From assembly GCF_003751085.1 (NCBI RefSeq), contig NZ_RJJY01000002.1, positions 1,240,001 to 1,304,000 of the forward strand: a stretch of 64,000 nt of DNA, read 5' to 3'. This DNA is from Micromonospora sp. Llam0 (GTDB lineage Bacteria; Actinomycetota; Actinomycetes; Mycobacteriales; Micromonosporaceae). This document shows positions 17,851-29,663 of the stretch, piece after piece. How positions within the stretch are numbered: position 1 is the stretch's first letter; each line of letters opens with the position of its first letter. The notes beneath the pieces were generated by a model. It made no database searches and was not told where the DNA came from. It saw nothing but the letters and a program-made list of their open reading frames with translations. A program made the translations under genes and the position numbers.

Positions 17851-18504
17851 CTACCCGCCGTACGAACGCAGGGCGTCGATCGCGCGTACGGTGACGTCCT
17901 CGACCGGCCCGGTGGCGTCGATCCCGACCAGCTTGCCCTGGGCACCGTAGAAGTCGACCAGCGGCGCGGTCTTCTCGGCGTACTCCACCAGGCGCTGAGC
18001 GATGGTCTCCGGCTTGTCGTCGTCACGCTGGAACAGCTCGGCGCCGCACCGGTCACAGCGGCCCTCGGTCGCTGGCGCGTCGAACTCGACGTGCCAGATC
18101 TTGCCGCAACCGCGACAGGTACGCCGACCCGACAGCCGCCGGATCACCTCGTCGTCGTCGACGACGAGCTCCAGTACCAGATCCAGCGCGGTGCCGAGGT
18201 CGGCCAGCAGCTTGTCCAGCGCGGCGGCCTGCGGCGTGGTCCGCGGGAAGCCGTCGAGCAGGAAGCCTTCGGCGGCGTCCGGCTCGGCCAGCCGGTCCCG
18301 GACCATGTTGATGGTCACCTCGTCCGGAACCAGCTTGCCGGCGTCCATGTATCGCTTGGCCTCGACGCCCAGCGGCGTGCCCTGGGTGACGTTGGCCCGG
18401 AAGATGTCCCCGGTCGAGATCTTGGGCACGACCAGGTGAGCGGCGATGAACTCGGCCTGGGTCCCCTTCCCCGCCCCGGGGGGACCGACCAGTACCAGCC
18501 TCAT
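17851..18504 (-). CDS. adk: Adenylate kinase with zinc-finger LID
   Basis: 217 residues. Converts ATP + AMP to 2 ADP. P-loop [10 protein letters not shown] (about residues 7-16), AMP-binding ISTGDIFR and [12 protein letters not shown] segment with [16 protein letters not shown] and [16 protein letters not shown], which supplies the four cysteines of the long, zinc-containing LID. ATG directly abuts the secY stop (TAG ATG). Confidence 0.97.
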   Translation of the reverse strand: MRLVLVGPPGAGKGTQAEFIAAHLVVPKISTGDIFRANVTQGTPLGVEAKRYMDAGKLVPDEVTINMVRDRLAEPDAAEGFLLDGFPRTTPQAAALDKLLADLGTALDLVLELVVDDDEVIRRLSGRRTCRGCGKIWHVEFDAPATEGRCDRCGAELFQRDDDKPETIAQRLVEYAEKTAPLVDFYGAQGKLVGIDATGPVEDVTVRAIDALRSYGG

Positions 18505-19836
18505 CTACCGGAGGAACCCTTCGTAGTTGCGCTGCATGAGTTGGCTCTCGATCTGCTTCACGGTTTCCAGACCGACACCGACCATGATGAGCACGGCGGT
18601 GCCACCGAACGGGAAGTTCACGTACTGGTCGCTGTCCAGCCAGATGAAGAAGAAGTTCGGCAGCACGGAGATGATGCCGAGGTAGAGCGCACCGGGGAGG
18701 GTGATCCGGCTGAGGATGAAGTCGAGGTACTCGGCCGTGGGCCGGCCCGGCCGGATGCCGGGCACGAAGCCACCGTACTTCTTCATGTTCTCCGCGACCT
18801 CGGTCGGGTTGAACGTGATCGACACGTAGAAGTACGTGAAGAAGATGATCATAAAGAAGTACGTGACGATGTAGATCGGGCTGGTCGGGTTCGCCAGGTT
18901 GTTCTGGATCCAAGCCTGGATCTGACCAGGGTCGTTCGGATCGAAGAACTGCAGCCCGAGCTGCGGCAGGTAGAGCACCGACGAGGCGAAGATCACCGGG
19001 ATGACACCGGCCTGGTTGACCTTCAACGGGATGTAGGTCGAGGTGCCGCCGTACATCCGCCGGCCGATCATCCGCTTGGCGTACTGCACCGGGATCCGGC
19101 GCTGTGCCTGCTCGATGAAGACCACCGCGGTGATGACCAGCAGGACCAGCACGATCACCAGGCCGAACATGCCCCAGCCGTGGGTGTTCTTGATCGCCCA
19201 ACCCTCGCTGGGCAGTCGCGCCGCGATCGAGGTGAAGATCAGCACCGACATGCCGTTGCCGACGCCCCGGTCGGTGATCAGCTCGCCGAGCCACATCACC
19301 ATGCCGGTGCCGGCGGTCATCGTGATGACCAGCACGCTGAGCGTCAGCCAGGTCGGCAGGCCGGTCCCGTCCGGGATGATCGGCCACTGGTCACACTGGT
19401 TGTTGAACAGCTGCCCGGAGCGGGCCAGCGCGACGAACGCCGAGGCCTGCAGGATGCCCAAGCCCAGGGTCAGGTAACGGGTGTACTGAGTGATCTTTGC
19501 CTGGCCGGACTGCCCCTCCTTGCGGAGCTGCTCCAACCGTGGGATCACCACGGTGAGCAGCTGCAGGATGATCGACGCGGTGATGTAGGGCATGATGCCC
19601 AGCGCGAAGACGGACAGGGACAGCAACGCACCGCCGGAGAAGAGGTTCAGCAGGGTGAAGACCCCGCTGGAGTCCCCGGACTCCAGGGCGGTGATGCACT
19701 GCTGCACGTTGCCGTACGACACGCCTGGGCTCGGCAGCGTGGCGCCGAGCCGGTAGATCGCGACGATGAAGACCGTGAACAGCAGCTTCTTGCGCAGGTC
19801 AGGCGTGCGGAACGCACTGAGAAAGGCGGAGAGCAA
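18505..19836 (-). CDS. secY: Protein translocase subunit SecY
   Basis: 443 residues, polytopic (10 expected helices), forms the Sec channel with SecE and SecG. MLSAFLSAFRTPDLRKKLLF at the N-terminus, then SGGALLSLSVFALGIMPYITASI (plug and TM2), FNPTEVAENMKKYGGFVPGIRPG (cytoplasmic loop) and ESQLMQRNYEGFLR at the C-terminus are conserved. The start is TTG 19836, supported by AGGAGG six bases upstream. Follows rplO after a 231-bp gap and leads secY-adk-map. Confidence 0.97.
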   Translation of the reverse strand: MLSAFLSAFRTPDLRKKLLFTVFIVAIYRLGATLPSPGVSYGNVQQCITALESGDSSGVFTLLNLFSGGALLSLSVFALGIMPYITASIILQLLTVVIPRLEQLRKEGQSGQAKITQYTRYLTLGLGILQASAFVALARSGQLFNNQCDQWPIIPDGTGLPTWLTLSVLVITMTAGTGMVMWLGELITDRGVGNGMSVLIFTSIAARLPSEGWAIKNTHGWGMFGLVIVLVLLVITAVVFIEQAQRRIPVQYAKRMIGRRMYGGTSTYIPLKVNQAGVIPVIFASSVLYLPQLGLQFFDPNDPGQIQAWIQNNLANPTSPIYIVTYFFMIIFFTYFYVSITFNPTEVAENMKKYGGFVPGIRPGRPTAEYLDFILSRITLPGALYLGIISVLPNFFFIWLDSDQYVNFPFGGTAVLIMVGVGLETVKQIESQLMQRNYEGFLR

Positions 19837-20067
19837 CTTCTTCCTCCTGCGCGAGGCGGCCGCCGGATGTTCTGGCGGGTCGGGGTGGGTGCGGAGCGCC
19901 CGATATCCATGGCTGGCATCGGACTCTAACAGTCCGGCGTCGGTCTGGGCAGGCGTGCCCTAGAACATACACCGGTCCCGATATTAACGGGACGGAGGCT
20001 TCACCAGTAGGCCGTGGCGCCCGTCAGTCGCGGACAACTGAGCGAGCGCCACGTCCAAGCTTGGTGT
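19837..20067 (-). other. rplO-secY spacer
   Basis: 231 bp, less GC-rich than its neighbours at 19960-19990. It contains GTCCCG/CGGGAC arms around ATATTA (19975-19993) followed on the minus strand by TATGTT, which may be a -10 for secY. Probably a site where spc-operon expression is reset before secY. Confidence 0.4.
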
Positions 20068-20511
20068 TCAGAGCTCGGTGACCGAGCCGCCAGCTGCGGC
20101 GATCTTCTCCTTGGCCGACCCGCTGAACGCGTGCGCCGACACCTGGAGAGACACACCACCGAGGTCGCCGCTGCCCAGCACCTTGACCGGCTGGCCCTTG
20201 CGGACCGCACCGGACTCGGCCAACTGCTGCGGACCGACCTCACCGCCGTTCGGGAAGAGCTCCGCCAACCGGTCCAGGTTGACCACCTGGTAGACGACCT
20301 TGAACCGGTTCTTGAAGCCCTTCAGCTTCGGCAGACGCATGTGGATGGGCATCTGCCCACCCTCGAACGCCGCCGGGATGTTCTTGCGGGCCTTGGAGCC
20401 CTTGGTGCCCCGACCGGCGGTCTTGCCCTTGGAGCCCTCACCGCGGCCCACCCGGGTCTTCGCGGTCTTGGCCCCCGGCGCCGGCCGGAGGTGGTGGACC
20501 TTGATCGCCAT
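20068..20511 (-). CDS. rplO: Ribosomal protein L15 (uL15)
   Basis: 147 residues, 50S assembly protein. Gly-rich N-terminal region [51 protein letters not shown] and the C-terminal globular part [29 protein letters not shown] are all typical. ATG overlaps the rpmD stop by one base (TAATG). Confidence 0.98.
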   Translation of the reverse strand: MAIKVHHLRPAPGAKTAKTRVGRGEGSKGKTAGRGTKGSKARKNIPAAFEGGQMPIHMRLPKLKGFKNRFKVVYQVVNLDRLAELFPNGGEVGPQQLAESGAVRKGQPVKVLGSGDLGGVSLQVSAHAFSGSAKEKIAAAGGSVTEL

Positions 20512-20693
20512 TATTCGACCTCCTCGACCTTCACGAGGTGGTTCACGGTGAAGATCATGCCCCGGATCTCGGGCCGGTCCTCCTTGACCACCACGTCGTT
20601 GATCCGCTTCAGACCGAGCGACCGCAGCGACTCCCGCTGGTTGCGCTTGGTCCCGATCCCGGACCGGACCTGGGTCACCTTCAGACGTGCCAT
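20511..20693 (-). CDS. rpmD: Ribosomal protein L30 (uL30)
   Basis: 60 residues: [38 protein letters not shown] and [20 protein letters not shown] 20693 matches the standard bacterial length; longer in-frame starts lie inside rpsE. Between rpsE and rplO as usual. Confidence 0.97.
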   Translation of the reverse strand: MARLKVTQVRSGIGTKRNQRESLRSLGLKRINDVVVKEDRPEIRGMIFTVNHLVKVEEVE

Positions 20694-20721
20694 CACAGCC
20701 GCCCTCCGTTCATCTTCGCTG

Positions 20722-21336
20722 TCACGCCCCTGCGCCCGCGCGGGACGCGAGCATCGCGGCTGGGGCCACGTCCTCGACCGGCAGGCCACGCCGGGTGGCG
20801 ACCGCCTCCGGCGACTCCAGGCTCTTCAGCGCGGCGACCGTGGCGTGCACGATGTTGATCGGGTTCGACGAGCCGAGGCTCTTCGAGAGCACGTCGTGAA
20901 TGCCCGCGCACTCCAGCACCGCACGCACCGGGCCACCGGCGATCACACCCGTACCGGCGCTCGCCGGCTTCAGCAGGACCACGCCGGCGGCGTCCTCGCC
21001 CTGCACCGGGTGCGGGATCGACGCGGCGATCCGGGGCACCTTGAAGAAGTGCTTCTTGGCCTCCTCGACACCCTTGGCGATCGCCGCCGGCACCTCCTTG
21101 GCCTTGCCGTAACCCACGCCGACCGTGCCGTCACCGTCGCCCACGATCACCAGGGCGGTGAAGCTGAAACGCCGACCGCCCTTCACGACCTTGGCGACCC
21201 GGTTGATCGCGACGACGCGCTCCAGGTGTGGGGTCTTCTCGACGGGCGCGTTGCCGCGACCGCCCTCACGGCGGTTGTCGCGGCGACCACCTTCGTTGCC
21301 ACCGGACCCGCCGCCACGACGCTGTTGACCTGGCAT
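20722..21336 (-). CDS. rpsE: Ribosomal protein S5 (uS5)
   Basis: 204 residues, 30S body near the mRNA entry channel. A Gly/Arg-rich N-terminal extension (residues 1 to about 30, [19 protein letters not shown]) precedes [41 protein letters not shown], and the C-terminal domain [34 protein letters not shown] start. The residue region linked with spectinomycin response (VVKGGRRF) is standard. Confidence 0.98.
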   Translation of the reverse strand: MPGQQRRGGGSGGNEGGRRDNRREGGRGNAPVEKTPHLERVVAINRVAKVVKGGRRFSFTALVIVGDGDGTVGVGYGKAKEVPAAIAKGVEEAKKHFFKVPRIAASIPHPVQGEDAAGVVLLKPASAGTGVIAGGPVRAVLECAGIHDVLSKSLGSSNPINIVHATVAALKSLESPEAVATRRGLPVEDVAPAAMLASRAGAGA

Positions 21337-21405
21337 CAGCAGCCTTCCTTCCTACTCGTGACGGGGTTTGCTTCGATTTGCGTCTGGACAGGCATCAGAC
21401 GGCCG

Positions 21406-21801
21406 CTAGAACTCGAGTCCGGCTTCGCGGGCGGCGTCGGCCAGCGCGGCGATCCGCCCCGCGTACCGGTTGCCCCCACGGTCGAACACGACCTTGGAGA
21501 TACCTGCCGCCTTGGCCCGCTCGGCGAGCAGCGCGCCCACCTTGCCGGCCAGTTCGCTCTTGGCACCCGCGGTACCCCGCAGCGACGCGTCCATGGTCGA
21601 CGCGGACACCAGGGTGTGCCCCTTGGTGTCGTCGACGATCTGGGCGACCATGTGCTTCAGGGAACGGGTGACCACCAGGCGCGGCCGCTGCGCGGTCCCG
21701 CTGAGGTTCTTGCGCACCCGGAAGTGCCGGCGCGCCCGCCCGATGGCACGCCGCGCGGAGACGCTGCCGCCCGCCCGACGCTTCAACAGTGTGGCGCTCA
21801 T
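21406..21801 (-). CDS. rplR: Ribosomal protein L18 (uL18)
   Basis: 131 residues, binds 5S rRNA with L5. [60 protein letters not shown] and the terminal REAGLEF match the family. ATG 21801 chosen for family length. Confidence 0.98.
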   Translation of the reverse strand: MSATLLKRRAGGSVSARRAIGRARRHFRVRKNLSGTAQRPRLVVTRSLKHMVAQIVDDTKGHTLVSASTMDASLRGTAGAKSELAGKVGALLAERAKAAGISKVVFDRGGNRYAGRIAALADAAREAGLEF

Positions 21802-21853
21802 CGGAACCCGCCTCCGTTCGCGACTGCGGGGCTCGCAAGCTCGCTCCTCGCGC

Positions 21854-22396
21854 TCACTTCTTACCTGCCTTTCCGGCCTTGCGGCGGATGACCTCACCCT
21901 GGTACTTCACGCCCTTGCCCTTGTACGGCTCCGGCGGGCGGATCTTCCGGATGTTGGCGGCGACCTCACCGACCTGCCACTTGTTGATCCCGGCCACGTG
22001 GAACAGCGTCGGCCGCTCCACGGTGAAGGTGATCCCCTCCGGGGCCGGCACCAGCACCGGGTGCGAGAACCCGAGCGCGAACTCCAGGTCCTTGCCCTTG
22101 GCGGTGACCCGGTAACCGGTACCCGCGATCTCCAGGGTCTTGCGGTAACCGTCGGTCACCCCGATGACCATGTTCGACACCAGGGTGCGGCTCAGCCCGT
22201 GCAGTTCCTTGGCCTGGCGCTCGTCGTTTGCCCGGTTGATCTGGAGCTGACCGTCCTCGGTCCGCTCTACGGTGATCGACTCGGGCAGGACGTGCGACAG
22301 CTCGCCCTTGGGGCCCTTGACCGTGACGGTCTGGCCATCGATCTTGACATCGACGCCGGCCGGCACCGGGATCGACTTACGTCCAATACGCGACAT
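21854..22396 (-). CDS. rplF: Ribosomal protein L6 (uL6)
   Basis: 180 residues, two homologous halves, near the GTPase-associated centre. [68 protein letters not shown] and the C-terminal [17 protein letters not shown] are diagnostic. ATG start; 53 bp before rplR. Confidence 0.98.
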   Translation of the reverse strand: MSRIGRKSIPVPAGVDVKIDGQTVTVKGPKGELSHVLPESITVERTEDGQLQINRANDERQAKELHGLSRTLVSNMVIGVTDGYRKTLEIAGTGYRVTAKGKDLEFALGFSHPVLVPAPEGITFTVERPTLFHVAGINKWQVGEVAANIRKIRPPEPYKGKGVKYQGEVIRRKAGKAGKK

Positions 22397-22413
22397 TGTT
22401 ACCAGTCTCCCGA

Positions 22414-22821
22414 TTACCAGACGAAGGCGAGGACTTCCCCGCCCACGCTCCGCTTACGGGCCTGCCGGTCGGTGAGCAGCCCCTGGGACGTCGAAATGAT
22501 CGCCACGCCCAGGCCGCCGAGCACTCGGGGCAGCTCATCCGACTTGGCGTACACCCGCAGACCCGGCTTGGACACGCGCTTGATCCCGGCGAGGCTACGC
22601 TCCCGGTTCTGGCCGTACTTCAAATCGACCACCAGCCGCCGGCCGACGGCACCCTCCGCGGGGTCCTCGACCTGCCAGGTCGAGATGTAACCCTCGGCCT
22701 TGAGGACCTCGGCGATGTTCGCCTTGACCTTCGAGTACGGCATCGTCACCCGGTCGTGGTACGCCTGGTTGGCGTTGCGCAGACGGGTCAGCATGTCTGC
22801 GATCGGGTCGGTCATCGTCAT
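22414..22821 (-). CDS. rpsH: Ribosomal protein S8 (uS8)
   Basis: 135 residues from ATG 22821 ([20 protein letters not shown]), matching other actinobacterial S8. The in-frame upstream TTG would add four unsupported residues. Central 16S rRNA binder of the 30S platform. [20 protein letters not shown] and [16 protein letters not shown] are the conserved C-terminal RNA-binding segments. Seventeen bases before rplF. Confidence 0.98.
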   Translation of the reverse strand: MTMTDPIADMLTRLRNANQAYHDRVTMPYSKVKANIAEVLKAEGYISTWQVEDPAEGAVGRRLVVDLKYGQNRERSLAGIKRVSKPGLRVYAKSDELPRVLGGLGVAIISTSQGLLTDRQARKRSVGGEVLAFVW

Positions 22822-22899
22822 GGGTCTCGTCAACCTTTCTCGCCGGGGTTCCCGGTGGCCGCGCCACCGGGCCTACGGCGAAGACCTGTCAAGGTGGGG

Positions 22900-23085
22900 T
22901 TACCAGGAAGCCTTCGACACACCGGGCAGCTCACCGCGGTGCGCCATCTCCCGGATGCAGACCCGGCAGAGGCCGAACTTGCGGTAGACCGCCTTGGGCC
23001 GCCCGCACCGCTGGCAACGGGTGTACGCGCGCACCGAGAACTTCGGCTTCGCGGCGGCCTTGATGATCAGCGCCTTCTTGGCCAT
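22900..23085 (-). CDS. rpsN: Ribosomal protein S14 type Z (uS14), zinc form
   Basis: 61 residues with zinc ligands Cys24, Cys27, Cys40 and Cys43 ([21 protein letters not shown]). This is the short zinc-binding paralogue housed in the spc operon. ATG start, three bases after rplE. Confidence 0.98.
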   Translation of the reverse strand: MAKKALIIKAAAKPKFSVRAYTRCQRCGRPKAVYRKFGLCRVCIREMAHRGELPGVSKASW

Positions 23086-23088
23086 AGC

Positions 23089-23658
23089 TCAGTTCTCCTT
23101 GAACGGGAAGCCCAGGAGCTTGAGCAGCGCCCGGCCCTCGTCGTCGGTCTTGGCGGTGGTCACCACCGTGATGTCCATGCCCCGGGTGCGGTCGATCCGG
23201 TCCTGGTCGATCTCGTGGAACACCGACTGCTCGGTGAGCCCGAAGGTGTAGTTGCCGTTGCCGTCGAGCTTGCGACCGTCCAGCCCGCGGAAGTCCCGGA
23301 TTCGGGGCAGCGCGATGGACAGCAGCCGGTCCAGGAACTCCCACATCCGGTCACCGCGCAGGGTGACCTTCGCGCCGATCGGCATCCCCTCGCGGAGCTT
23401 GAACTGCGCGATCGACTTGGTCGCCCGACGCACCTGCGGCTTCTGACCGGTGATGGTGGCCAGGTCACGCAGGGCACCGTCGATCAGCTTGGCGTCCCGG
23501 GCGGCCTCGCCGACACCCATGTTCACGACGATCTTGACTAGCCCCGGAACCTGCATCGGGTTCGCGTACTGGAACTGCTCACGCAGCTGCGCGATGGTCT
23601 CCTCGCGGTACCGCTGCTTGAGGCGCGGCGCCGGCCTGGTCTGGGTAGCGGTGGTCAT
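23089..23658 (-). CDS. rplE: Ribosomal protein L5 (uL5)
   Basis: 189 residues, 5S rRNA-binding protein of the central protuberance. [60 protein letters not shown] and [20 protein letters not shown] are conserved. ATG 23658 overlaps the rplX stop (TGATG); a GTG one codon upstream is possible. Confidence 0.98.
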   Translation of the reverse strand: MTTATQTRPAPRLKQRYREETIAQLREQFQYANPMQVPGLVKIVVNMGVGEAARDAKLIDGALRDLATITGQKPQVRRATKSIAQFKLREGMPIGAKVTLRGDRMWEFLDRLLSIALPRIRDFRGLDGRKLDGNGNYTFGLTEQSVFHEIDQDRIDRTRGMDITVVTTAKTDDEGRALLKLLGFPFKEN

Positions 23659-23978
23659 CACAGGTCCTTACCGTTGCTACGCGCGATCCGCACCTTCTGG
23701 CCGCTGTCGTCGAACCGGTAACCGACCCGGGTCGGCTTGCCGTCGGAGTCGAGCACCTGCACGTTCGAGACGTGGATCGGAGCTTCCTGGGTGACGATGC
23801 CACCGGTCTGCCCGCCGCGCTGGGTGGTCTGGATGCGGGTGTGCTTCTTGATCCGGTTCACGCCTTCGACGAGGACCTTGTCCTGCCGCGGGTAGGCCGC
23901 GATGACCTTGCCCTTGGCACCCTTGTCCTTACCGGCGATGACGACGACCGTGTCGCCCTTCTTCACCTTCACGGTCAC
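23658..23978 (-). CDS. rplX: Ribosomal protein L24 (uL24)
   Basis: 106 residues, an assembly initiator at the tunnel exit. KOW motif [20 protein letters not shown], then [13 protein letters not shown] and [17 protein letters not shown] start overlapping the rplN stop (GTGA). Confidence 0.98.
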   Translation of the reverse strand: MTVKVKKGDTVVVIAGKDKGAKGKVIAAYPRQDKVLVEGVNRIKKHTRIQTTQRGGQTGGIVTQEAPIHVSNVQVLDSDGKPTRVGYRFDDSGQKVRIARSNGKDL

Positions 23979-24343
23979 AGCACCTCCGGCGCCAAAGAAA
24001 TGATCTTCATGAACCGCTTGTCCCGCAGCTCACGCCCGACCGGGCCGAAGATGCGGGTACCGCGCGGGTCCCCACCGTCCTTGATGATGACGGCAGCGTT
24101 CTCGTCGAAGCGGATGTACGACCCGTCCGGCCGCCGCTTCTCCTTCGCGGTCCGGACCACGACGGCCTTCACCACGTCGCCCTTCTTCACACCGGCGCCG
24201 GGAATCGCGTCCTTGACCGTCCCGACGATCACGTCGCCGATGCCTGCGTAGCGCCGACCGGAGCCACCGAGCACCCGGATGCACAGGATCTCCCGGGCAC
24301 CCGTGTTGTCGGCGACACGCAGTCGCGACTCCTGCTGGATCAC
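23975..24343 (-). CDS. rplN: Ribosomal protein L14 (uL14)
   Basis: 122 residues, standard length. [60 protein letters not shown] and the terminal [11 protein letters not shown] are typical. GTG start. The 131-bp gap to rpsQ is the boundary between the S10 and spc clusters; no convincing promoter or terminator is seen there. Confidence 0.98.
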   Translation of the reverse strand: MIQQESRLRVADNTGAREILCIRVLGGSGRRYAGIGDVIVGTVKDAIPGAGVKKGDVVKAVVVRTAKEKRRPDGSYIRFDENAAVIIKDGGDPRGTRIFGPVGRELRDKRFMKIISLAPEVL

Positions 24344-24474
24344 GTCTATCTCCTATGTCTGCCAGTCCTCCGGTCACCCGGAGCTTGGAAGAACCTGGTC
24401 CGCGCTACGCGCGGGCTGTCATCCGGACCCGACCGACCCGAACACCGCGCCACGGCGGCGGACGGGCCGCCCGG

Positions 24475-24765
24475 CTACTTCGCCTTCTCGAGGATCTCGA
24501 CGACCCGCCACCGCTTGGTGGCGGACAGCGGCCGGGTCTCCATCAGCAGCACCCGGTCACCGACCCCGCACGCGTTCTGCTCGTCGTGTGCCTTCAGCTT
24601 GCTGGTACGGCGCATGACCTTGCCGTACAGCCGGTGCTTGACCCGGTCCTCGACCTCGACGACGACGGTCTTTTCCATCTTGTCGCTGACCACGAGCCCT
24701 TCGCGAACCTTGCGGCGGGCCCGGACGACCGTTGCGCCCTGCTCGGGGGCGGTGTTCTCACTCAT
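24475..24765 (-). CDS. rpsQ: Ribosomal protein S17 (uS17)
   Basis: 96 residues. A short N-terminal extension ([16 protein letters not shown]) precedes the OB-fold [40 protein letters not shown] and [23 protein letters not shown] overlaps the rpmC stop (ATGA). Confidence 0.98.
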   Translation of the reverse strand: MSENTAPEQGATVVRARRKVREGLVVSDKMEKTVVVEVEDRVKHRLYGKVMRRTSKLKAHDEQNACGVGDRVLLMETRPLSATKRWRVVEILEKAK

Positions 24766-24998
24766 GATGCAGCCACCTCAGTCGGCGCGGCGGAGAGTCC
24801 CAACTCACGCTCACGCATGATCGTGTAGATCCGGGCGATCTCCCGACGGATGACCTGCAGCCGACGGTTGTTGTCCAGCTGACCGGTCGCGGCCTGCACG
24901 CGGAGGTTGAACAGCTCCGCCTTGGCCTCCCGCAGCTTCGTGACCAGCTCCTCTTCGGAGAGTTCACGCATCTCGGCGGCCGAAACGCCCGCTGCCAT
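24762..24998 (-). CDS. rpmC: Ribosomal protein L29 (uL29)
   Basis: 78 residues, two-helix hairpin at the tunnel exit: [20 protein letters not shown] and [22 protein letters not shown] overlaps the rplP stop (TGATG). Confidence 0.97.
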   Translation of the reverse strand: MAAGVSAAEMRELSEEELVTKLREAKAELFNLRVQAATGQLDNNRRLQVIRREIARIYTIMRERELGLSAAPTEVAAS

Positions 24999-25423
24999 CA
25001 GCTTTCACCCACTTCGCGCGTCACGATGCGGCACTTCATCGGGAGCTTGTGGATCGCACGACGCATCGCCTCACGCGCGATCTGCTCGTTCGGGAAGGAC
25101 ATCTCGAAGAGCACCCGTCCCGGCTTGATGTTGGCGACCCACCACTCGGGCGAGCCCTTACCGGACCCCATCCGGGTCTCGGCCGGCTTCTTGGTCAGCG
25201 CCTGGTCAGGGAAGACCGTGATCCAGACCTTGCCGCCACGCTTGATGTGGCGGGTCATGGCGATACGGGCCGACTCGATCTGACGGTTGGTCACATACGC
25301 CGGCTCGAGCGCCTGGATACCGAACTCGCCGAACACCACCCGGGTGCCGCCCTTGGCGGCGCCGGTACGGCTCGGGTGATGCGGCTTGCGGAAGCCCTTC
25401 GGGGGCTTGCGCGGGATCAGCAT
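24998..25423 (-). CDS. rplP: Ribosomal protein L16 (uL16)
   Basis: 141 residues, helps form the A-site tRNA cleft. [20 protein letters not shown] is followed by [57 protein letters not shown] and [10 protein letters not shown]. The PPKGF near the N-terminus is a lineage variation on the usual RK.KHRKQH. ATG start; three bases after the rpsC stop. Confidence 0.98.
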   Translation of the reverse strand: MLIPRKPPKGFRKPHHPSRTGAAKGGTRVVFGEFGIQALEPAYVTNRQIESARIAMTRHIKRGGKVWITVFPDQALTKKPAETRMGSGKGSPEWWVANIKPGRVLFEMSFPNEQIAREAMRRAIHKLPMKCRIVTREVGES

Positions 25424-25426
25424 CTG

Positions 25427-26293
25427 TCAGCCCTCCTGCGCTGAGCTGTCCGCTCCGGCCGAAGCGGCCGGAGTGGCCGGCGCGGCATCAGCCGGCGCGG
25501 CACTGCTGGTCGTGGTCGACGGGCCACCGGAGATCTCCGCGGCGGCCGCCCGGCCGGCCTCGGTGCCACCGGCGGTCGTCCCGCTGGAGCCGGAACGCCC
25601 GCGACGGGGCCGGTCCGGCCGCTCCCGGCGGGGACGGCTGGGCGCCTCGGCCGGGGCCTCCCGCCCCGGGACCGCGTCGCCCTTGTAGATCCACACCTTG
25701 ACGCCGATCCGGCCAAAGGTGGTCCGGGCCTCGAAGAAGCCGTACTCGATGTTGGCCCGCAGCGTGTGCAGCGGCACCCGACCCTCACGGTAGAACTCGG
25801 TACGGCTCATCTCCGCACCGCCGAGCCGGCCGGAAACCTGCACCCGGATGCCCTTGACGATCGGGTTCTTCATCGCCGACTGCATGGCCTTGCGCATCGC
25901 CCGCCGGAAGCTGACCCGGCTGGCCAGCTGCTCGGCGACGCCCTGCGCGACCAGCTGTGCGTCCGACTCGGGGCTCTTCACCTCGAGGATGTTGAGCTGC
26001 ACCTGCTTGCCGGTGAGCTTCTCCAGCTTGCCCCGGATCCGGTCCGCCTCGGCGCCCTTTCGGCCGATGACGATGCCCGGGCGGGCGGTGTGGATGTCGA
26101 CCCGGACCCGGTCGCGGGTCCGCTCGATGTCGACCTTGGAGATACCGGCCCGCTCGAGACCGCTGGACATCATCCGGCGGATCTTGACGTCCTCGGCGAT
26201 GTAGTCCTTGTACAGCTTCTCCGCGTACCAGCGCGACTTCCAGTCGGTCGAGATGCCGAGCCGGAACCCGTGCGGGTGAACTTTCTGACCCAT
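25427..26293 (-). CDS. rpsC: Ribosomal protein S3 (uS3) with long C-terminal extension
   Basis: 288 residues against about 230 in E. coli. Conserved part 1 to about 215: [22 protein letters not shown] domain [40 protein letters not shown] and [11 protein letters not shown]. The last ~70 residues (rich in Pro, Arg, Ser, Ala, ending [15 protein letters not shown]) are an added disordered tail. S3 lines the mRNA entry and helicase site. ATG overlaps the rplV stop (TAATG). Confidence 0.98.
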   Translation of the reverse strand: MGQKVHPHGFRLGISTDWKSRWYAEKLYKDYIAEDVKIRRMMSSGLERAGISKVDIERTRDRVRVDIHTARPGIVIGRKGAEADRIRGKLEKLTGKQVQLNILEVKSPESDAQLVAQGVAEQLASRVSFRRAMRKAMQSAMKNPIVKGIRVQVSGRLGGAEMSRTEFYREGRVPLHTLRANIEYGFFEARTTFGRIGVKVWIYKGDAVPGREAPAEAPSRPRRERPDRPRRGRSGSSGTTAGGTEAGRAAAAEISGGPSTTTSSAAPADAAPATPAASAGADSSAQEG

Positions 26294-26844
26294 TACTCGG
26301 CACCCTCCGTGCTGCTCTGCTTGCCGCCGGCCGGCTCGTTCGCGGTCGTGCCCTGCGCCGTGCTCTCGGTCTGCTCCACGGCCGCCGGCTGCGCCTCGGT
26401 CGCTGCCGCCTCGGCCGGCTGGGCCTTCTTCGCGGCCTTCGCCGGCTGGGCCTTGGCCGCCCGCCGGGTCGGCTTCGCCGCAGCGACGGCCTCCACCGCG
26501 ATGGTGATGTGGCAGGTCCGCTTGCGGATCCGGTACGCCCGGCCCTGCGCCCGTGGCCGGAACCGCTTCAGCGTCGGACCCTCGTCCACGAACGCCTCGC
26601 TGACCAGCAGCGCGTCGGGGTCCAGCTGCTCGTTGTTCTCGGCGTTGGCGATCGCGCTGGCCAGGACCTTGTACACCTGCTCACTGGCGGCCTGCGGCGC
26701 GAACTGCAGGACGGTGAGTGCCTCCTTCGCGGGCAGACCGCGGACGAGGTCGACCACCCGACGCGCCTTCATCGGCGAGATGCGCACGTACCGCGCAACC
26801 GCCCGCGCGCCCGGAAGCACCGGAGCGTCGCCCTTCACTGGCAT
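26293..26844 (-). CDS. rplV: Ribosomal protein L22 (uL22) with C-terminal extension
   Basis: 183 residues against about 110 in E. coli. The conserved part (to about 125) contains [59 protein letters not shown] and [12 protein letters not shown], with the tunnel-constriction beta-hairpin intact. The tail is Lys/Ala/Glu/Gln-rich ([19 protein letters not shown]) and probably disordered. ATG start. Confidence 0.97.
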   Translation of the reverse strand: MPVKGDAPVLPGARAVARYVRISPMKARRVVDLVRGLPAKEALTVLQFAPQAASEQVYKVLASAIANAENNEQLDPDALLVSEAFVDEGPTLKRFRPRAQGRAYRIRKRTCHITIAVEAVAAAKPTRRAAKAQPAKAAKKAQPAEAAATEAQPAAVEQTESTAQGTTANEPAGGKQSSTEGAE

Positions 26845-26881
26845 CGCTGTAACCCCTTGATCCTCTATCCGTGCCCGCGAC

Positions 26882-27163
26882 TCAGCGCCGACGGCTCTTG
26901 CGGTCGTCCTTCTCGTGACCCTTGAAGGTGCGGGTCAGGGCAAACTCGCCGAGCTTGTGCCCGACCATCGACTCGGTGATGAACACCGGGACGTGCTTGC
27001 GTCCGTCGTGCACGGCGATCGTGTGCCCGAGCATCTCCGGGGTGATCGTCGAGCGCCGCGACCAGGTCTTGATGACGTTCTTCGAGCCCTTGTCGTTCTG
27101 CGTCTCCACCTTCTTCATCAGGTGGTCGTCGACGAACGGGCCCTTCTTCAGGCTGCGAGGCAT
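26882..27163 (-). CDS. rpsS: Ribosomal protein S19 (uS19)
   Basis: 93 residues, 30S head, contacts S13. [60 protein letters not shown] and [10 protein letters not shown] are canonical. ATG start. Confidence 0.98.
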   Translation of the reverse strand: MPRSLKKGPFVDDHLMKKVETQNDKGSKNVIKTWSRRSTITPEMLGHTIAVHDGRKHVPVFITESMVGHKLGEFALTRTFKGHEKDDRKSRRR

Positions 27164-27180
27164 GTGCTACCAGACTCCTT

Positions 27181-28020
<840 letters not shown>

Positions 28021-28032
28021 TGTCTACACCCC

Positions 28033-28335
28033 TCAGCTGACCGGGCCGCCGAAGGCCTCGATACGGTCACCGTCGGCCAGCTTCACCATCGCCCGCTTGG
28101 TCGCCTTGCGCTGCCCGAAGCCGGTACGGGTGCGCTTGCGCTTGCCCTCGCGGTTGAGCGTGTTCACGGTCAGCACGCGGACGTCGAAGATCTGCTGGAT
28201 CGCGATCTTGATCTGGGTCTTGTTGGCGTCCGGGTGGACCATGAACGTGTACCAGTTCCGGTTGAGCTCGGCGTAGCTCTTCTCCGAGACCACCGGCGCC
28301 ACGATGATGTCGCGCGGGTCGGCAATCGTGCTCAC
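28033..28335 (-). CDS. rplW: Ribosomal protein L23 (uL23)
   Basis: 100 residues at the tunnel exit, docking site for SRP and trigger factor. [40 protein letters not shown] and [20 protein letters not shown] are typical. GTG start overlapping the rplD stop. Confidence 0.98.
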   Translation of the reverse strand: MSTIADPRDIIVAPVVSEKSYAELNRNWYTFMVHPDANKTQIKIAIQQIFDVRVLTVNTLNREGKRKRTRTGFGQRKATKRAMVKLADGDRIEAFGGPVS

Positions 28336-28991
28336 TTGTCGCCCTCCTCGGTCTGCGCCGGAACACCGAGGAACTCGTCGAGAGCTCCCTTGGTGAAGAC
28401 CACGTCGTCGGCGACCAGCACGTCGTACGTGTTGAGCTGACCCACCTCGATGAGGTGCACCAGCGGCGTGCTGTTGCGCAGGTTGCGCAGCGACAGCCAG
28501 TTGAGTTCGTCGGTCGCGCTCAGCACGACCAGCACCCGCTTGGCGGAGCTGACCTTGCGCAGCGTGGCCAGGGCGCTCTTGGTCGACGGCTGCTCGCCGG
28601 TGACGAACGCCTCCACGACGTGCAGCTGTCCGGACCGCGCCCGGTCGGAGAGGGCACCGCGCAGCGCGGCGGCCTTCATCTTCTTGGGGGTCCGCTGGCT
28701 GTAGTCGCGCGGGACCGGGCCGTGCACCACGCCACCGCCGGCGAACTGCGGCGCGCGGATCGAGCCCTGCCGGGCGCGCCCGGTGCCCTTCTGCTTGTAC
28801 GGCTTCTTACCGCCGCCGGCGACCTCGCCTCGGGTCTTCGTCTTGTGGGTGCCCTGTCGCGCGGCGGCGAGCTGGGCGGTCACGACCTGGTGCATCAGGG
28901 CGATGTTGGCCTGTACGTCGAAGACCTCGCCCGGCAGGTCGACGGTGCCGCTCTTGGCACCCTCGGGGCTGATCACGTCAACGGTGGTCAT
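28332..28991 (-). CDS. rplD: Ribosomal protein L4 (uL4)
   Basis: 219 residues. The tunnel loop (about 45-100) shows [40 protein letters not shown] and [23 protein letters not shown] 28991 ([15 protein letters not shown]) is chosen; longer in-frame reading extends into rplC in a wrong frame for that gene. ATG overlaps the rplC stop (ATGA). Confidence 0.98.
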   Translation of the reverse strand: MTTVDVISPEGAKSGTVDLPGEVFDVQANIALMHQVVTAQLAAARQGTHKTKTRGEVAGGGKKPYKQKGTGRARQGSIRAPQFAGGGVVHGPVPRDYSQRTPKKMKAAALRGALSDRARSGQLHVVEAFVTGEQPSTKSALATLRKVSSAKRVLVVLSATDELNWLSLRNLRNSTPLVHLIEVGQLNTYDVLVADDVVFTKGALDEFLGVPAQTEEGDK

Positions 28992-29653
28992 TTGCCGGCA
29001 CCGCCCTTCTTCGCCTGCGCCTTCGCCGCGCTGCGGACCAGGATCAGCGCGCCGGCCGGACCCGGGATCGCGCCCTTGACGAGCAGCAGGTTGCTCTCCA
29101 GGTCGACCGCCTGCACGGTGAGGTTCTGCACGGTGTAGCGCACGCTGCCCATCCGGCCGGCCATCTTGACGCCCTTGAAGACGCGGCCCGGGGTCGCGCA
29201 GGCGCCGATCGAGCCGGGCGAGCGGTGCTTGCGCTCGACACCGTGGCTGGCCCGCAGGCCATGGAAGCCGTGCCGCTTCATGACACCGGCGAAGCCCTTG
29301 CCCTTGGTCCGGCCGGTGACGTCGATCCGGGAACCCGGCTCGAAGGTCTCGACGGTGATCTCCTGGCCCAGCTCGTACTCGCTGGCGTCCGTGGTGCGCA
29401 GCTCGACCAGGTGCCGCCGCGGTGCCACGCCGGACTTGGCGAAGTGACCGGATTCCGGCTTGTTCACCTTGCGCGGGTCGACCGCGCCGAACGCGAGCTG
29501 AACCGCGGCGTAACCGTCCTTGTCGGCGGTCCGCACCTGGGTCACCACGCACGGGCCGGCCTGCACCACCGTCACCGGGACGACCCGGTTGTTGTCCCAG
29601 ACCTGGGTCATGCCGAGCTTGGCGCCCAGGATGCCCTTCACTTGCCTGTCCAT
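28988..29653 (-). CDS. rplC: Ribosomal protein L3 (uL3)
   Basis: 221 residues. [80 protein letters not shown] and [16 protein letters not shown] follow the family. The PGSIG/GRMG loops approach the peptidyl transferase centre. ATG start, ten bases after rpsJ. Confidence 0.98.
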   Translation of the reverse strand: MDRQVKGILGAKLGMTQVWDNNRVVPVTVVQAGPCVVTQVRTADKDGYAAVQLAFGAVDPRKVNKPESGHFAKSGVAPRRHLVELRTTDASEYELGQEITVETFEPGSRIDVTGRTKGKGFAGVMKRHGFHGLRASHGVERKHRSPGSIGACATPGRVFKGVKMAGRMGSVRYTVQNLTVQAVDLESNLLLVKGAIPGPAGALILVRSAAKAQAKKGGAGK

Positions 29654-29663
29654 TGTCCGGTCC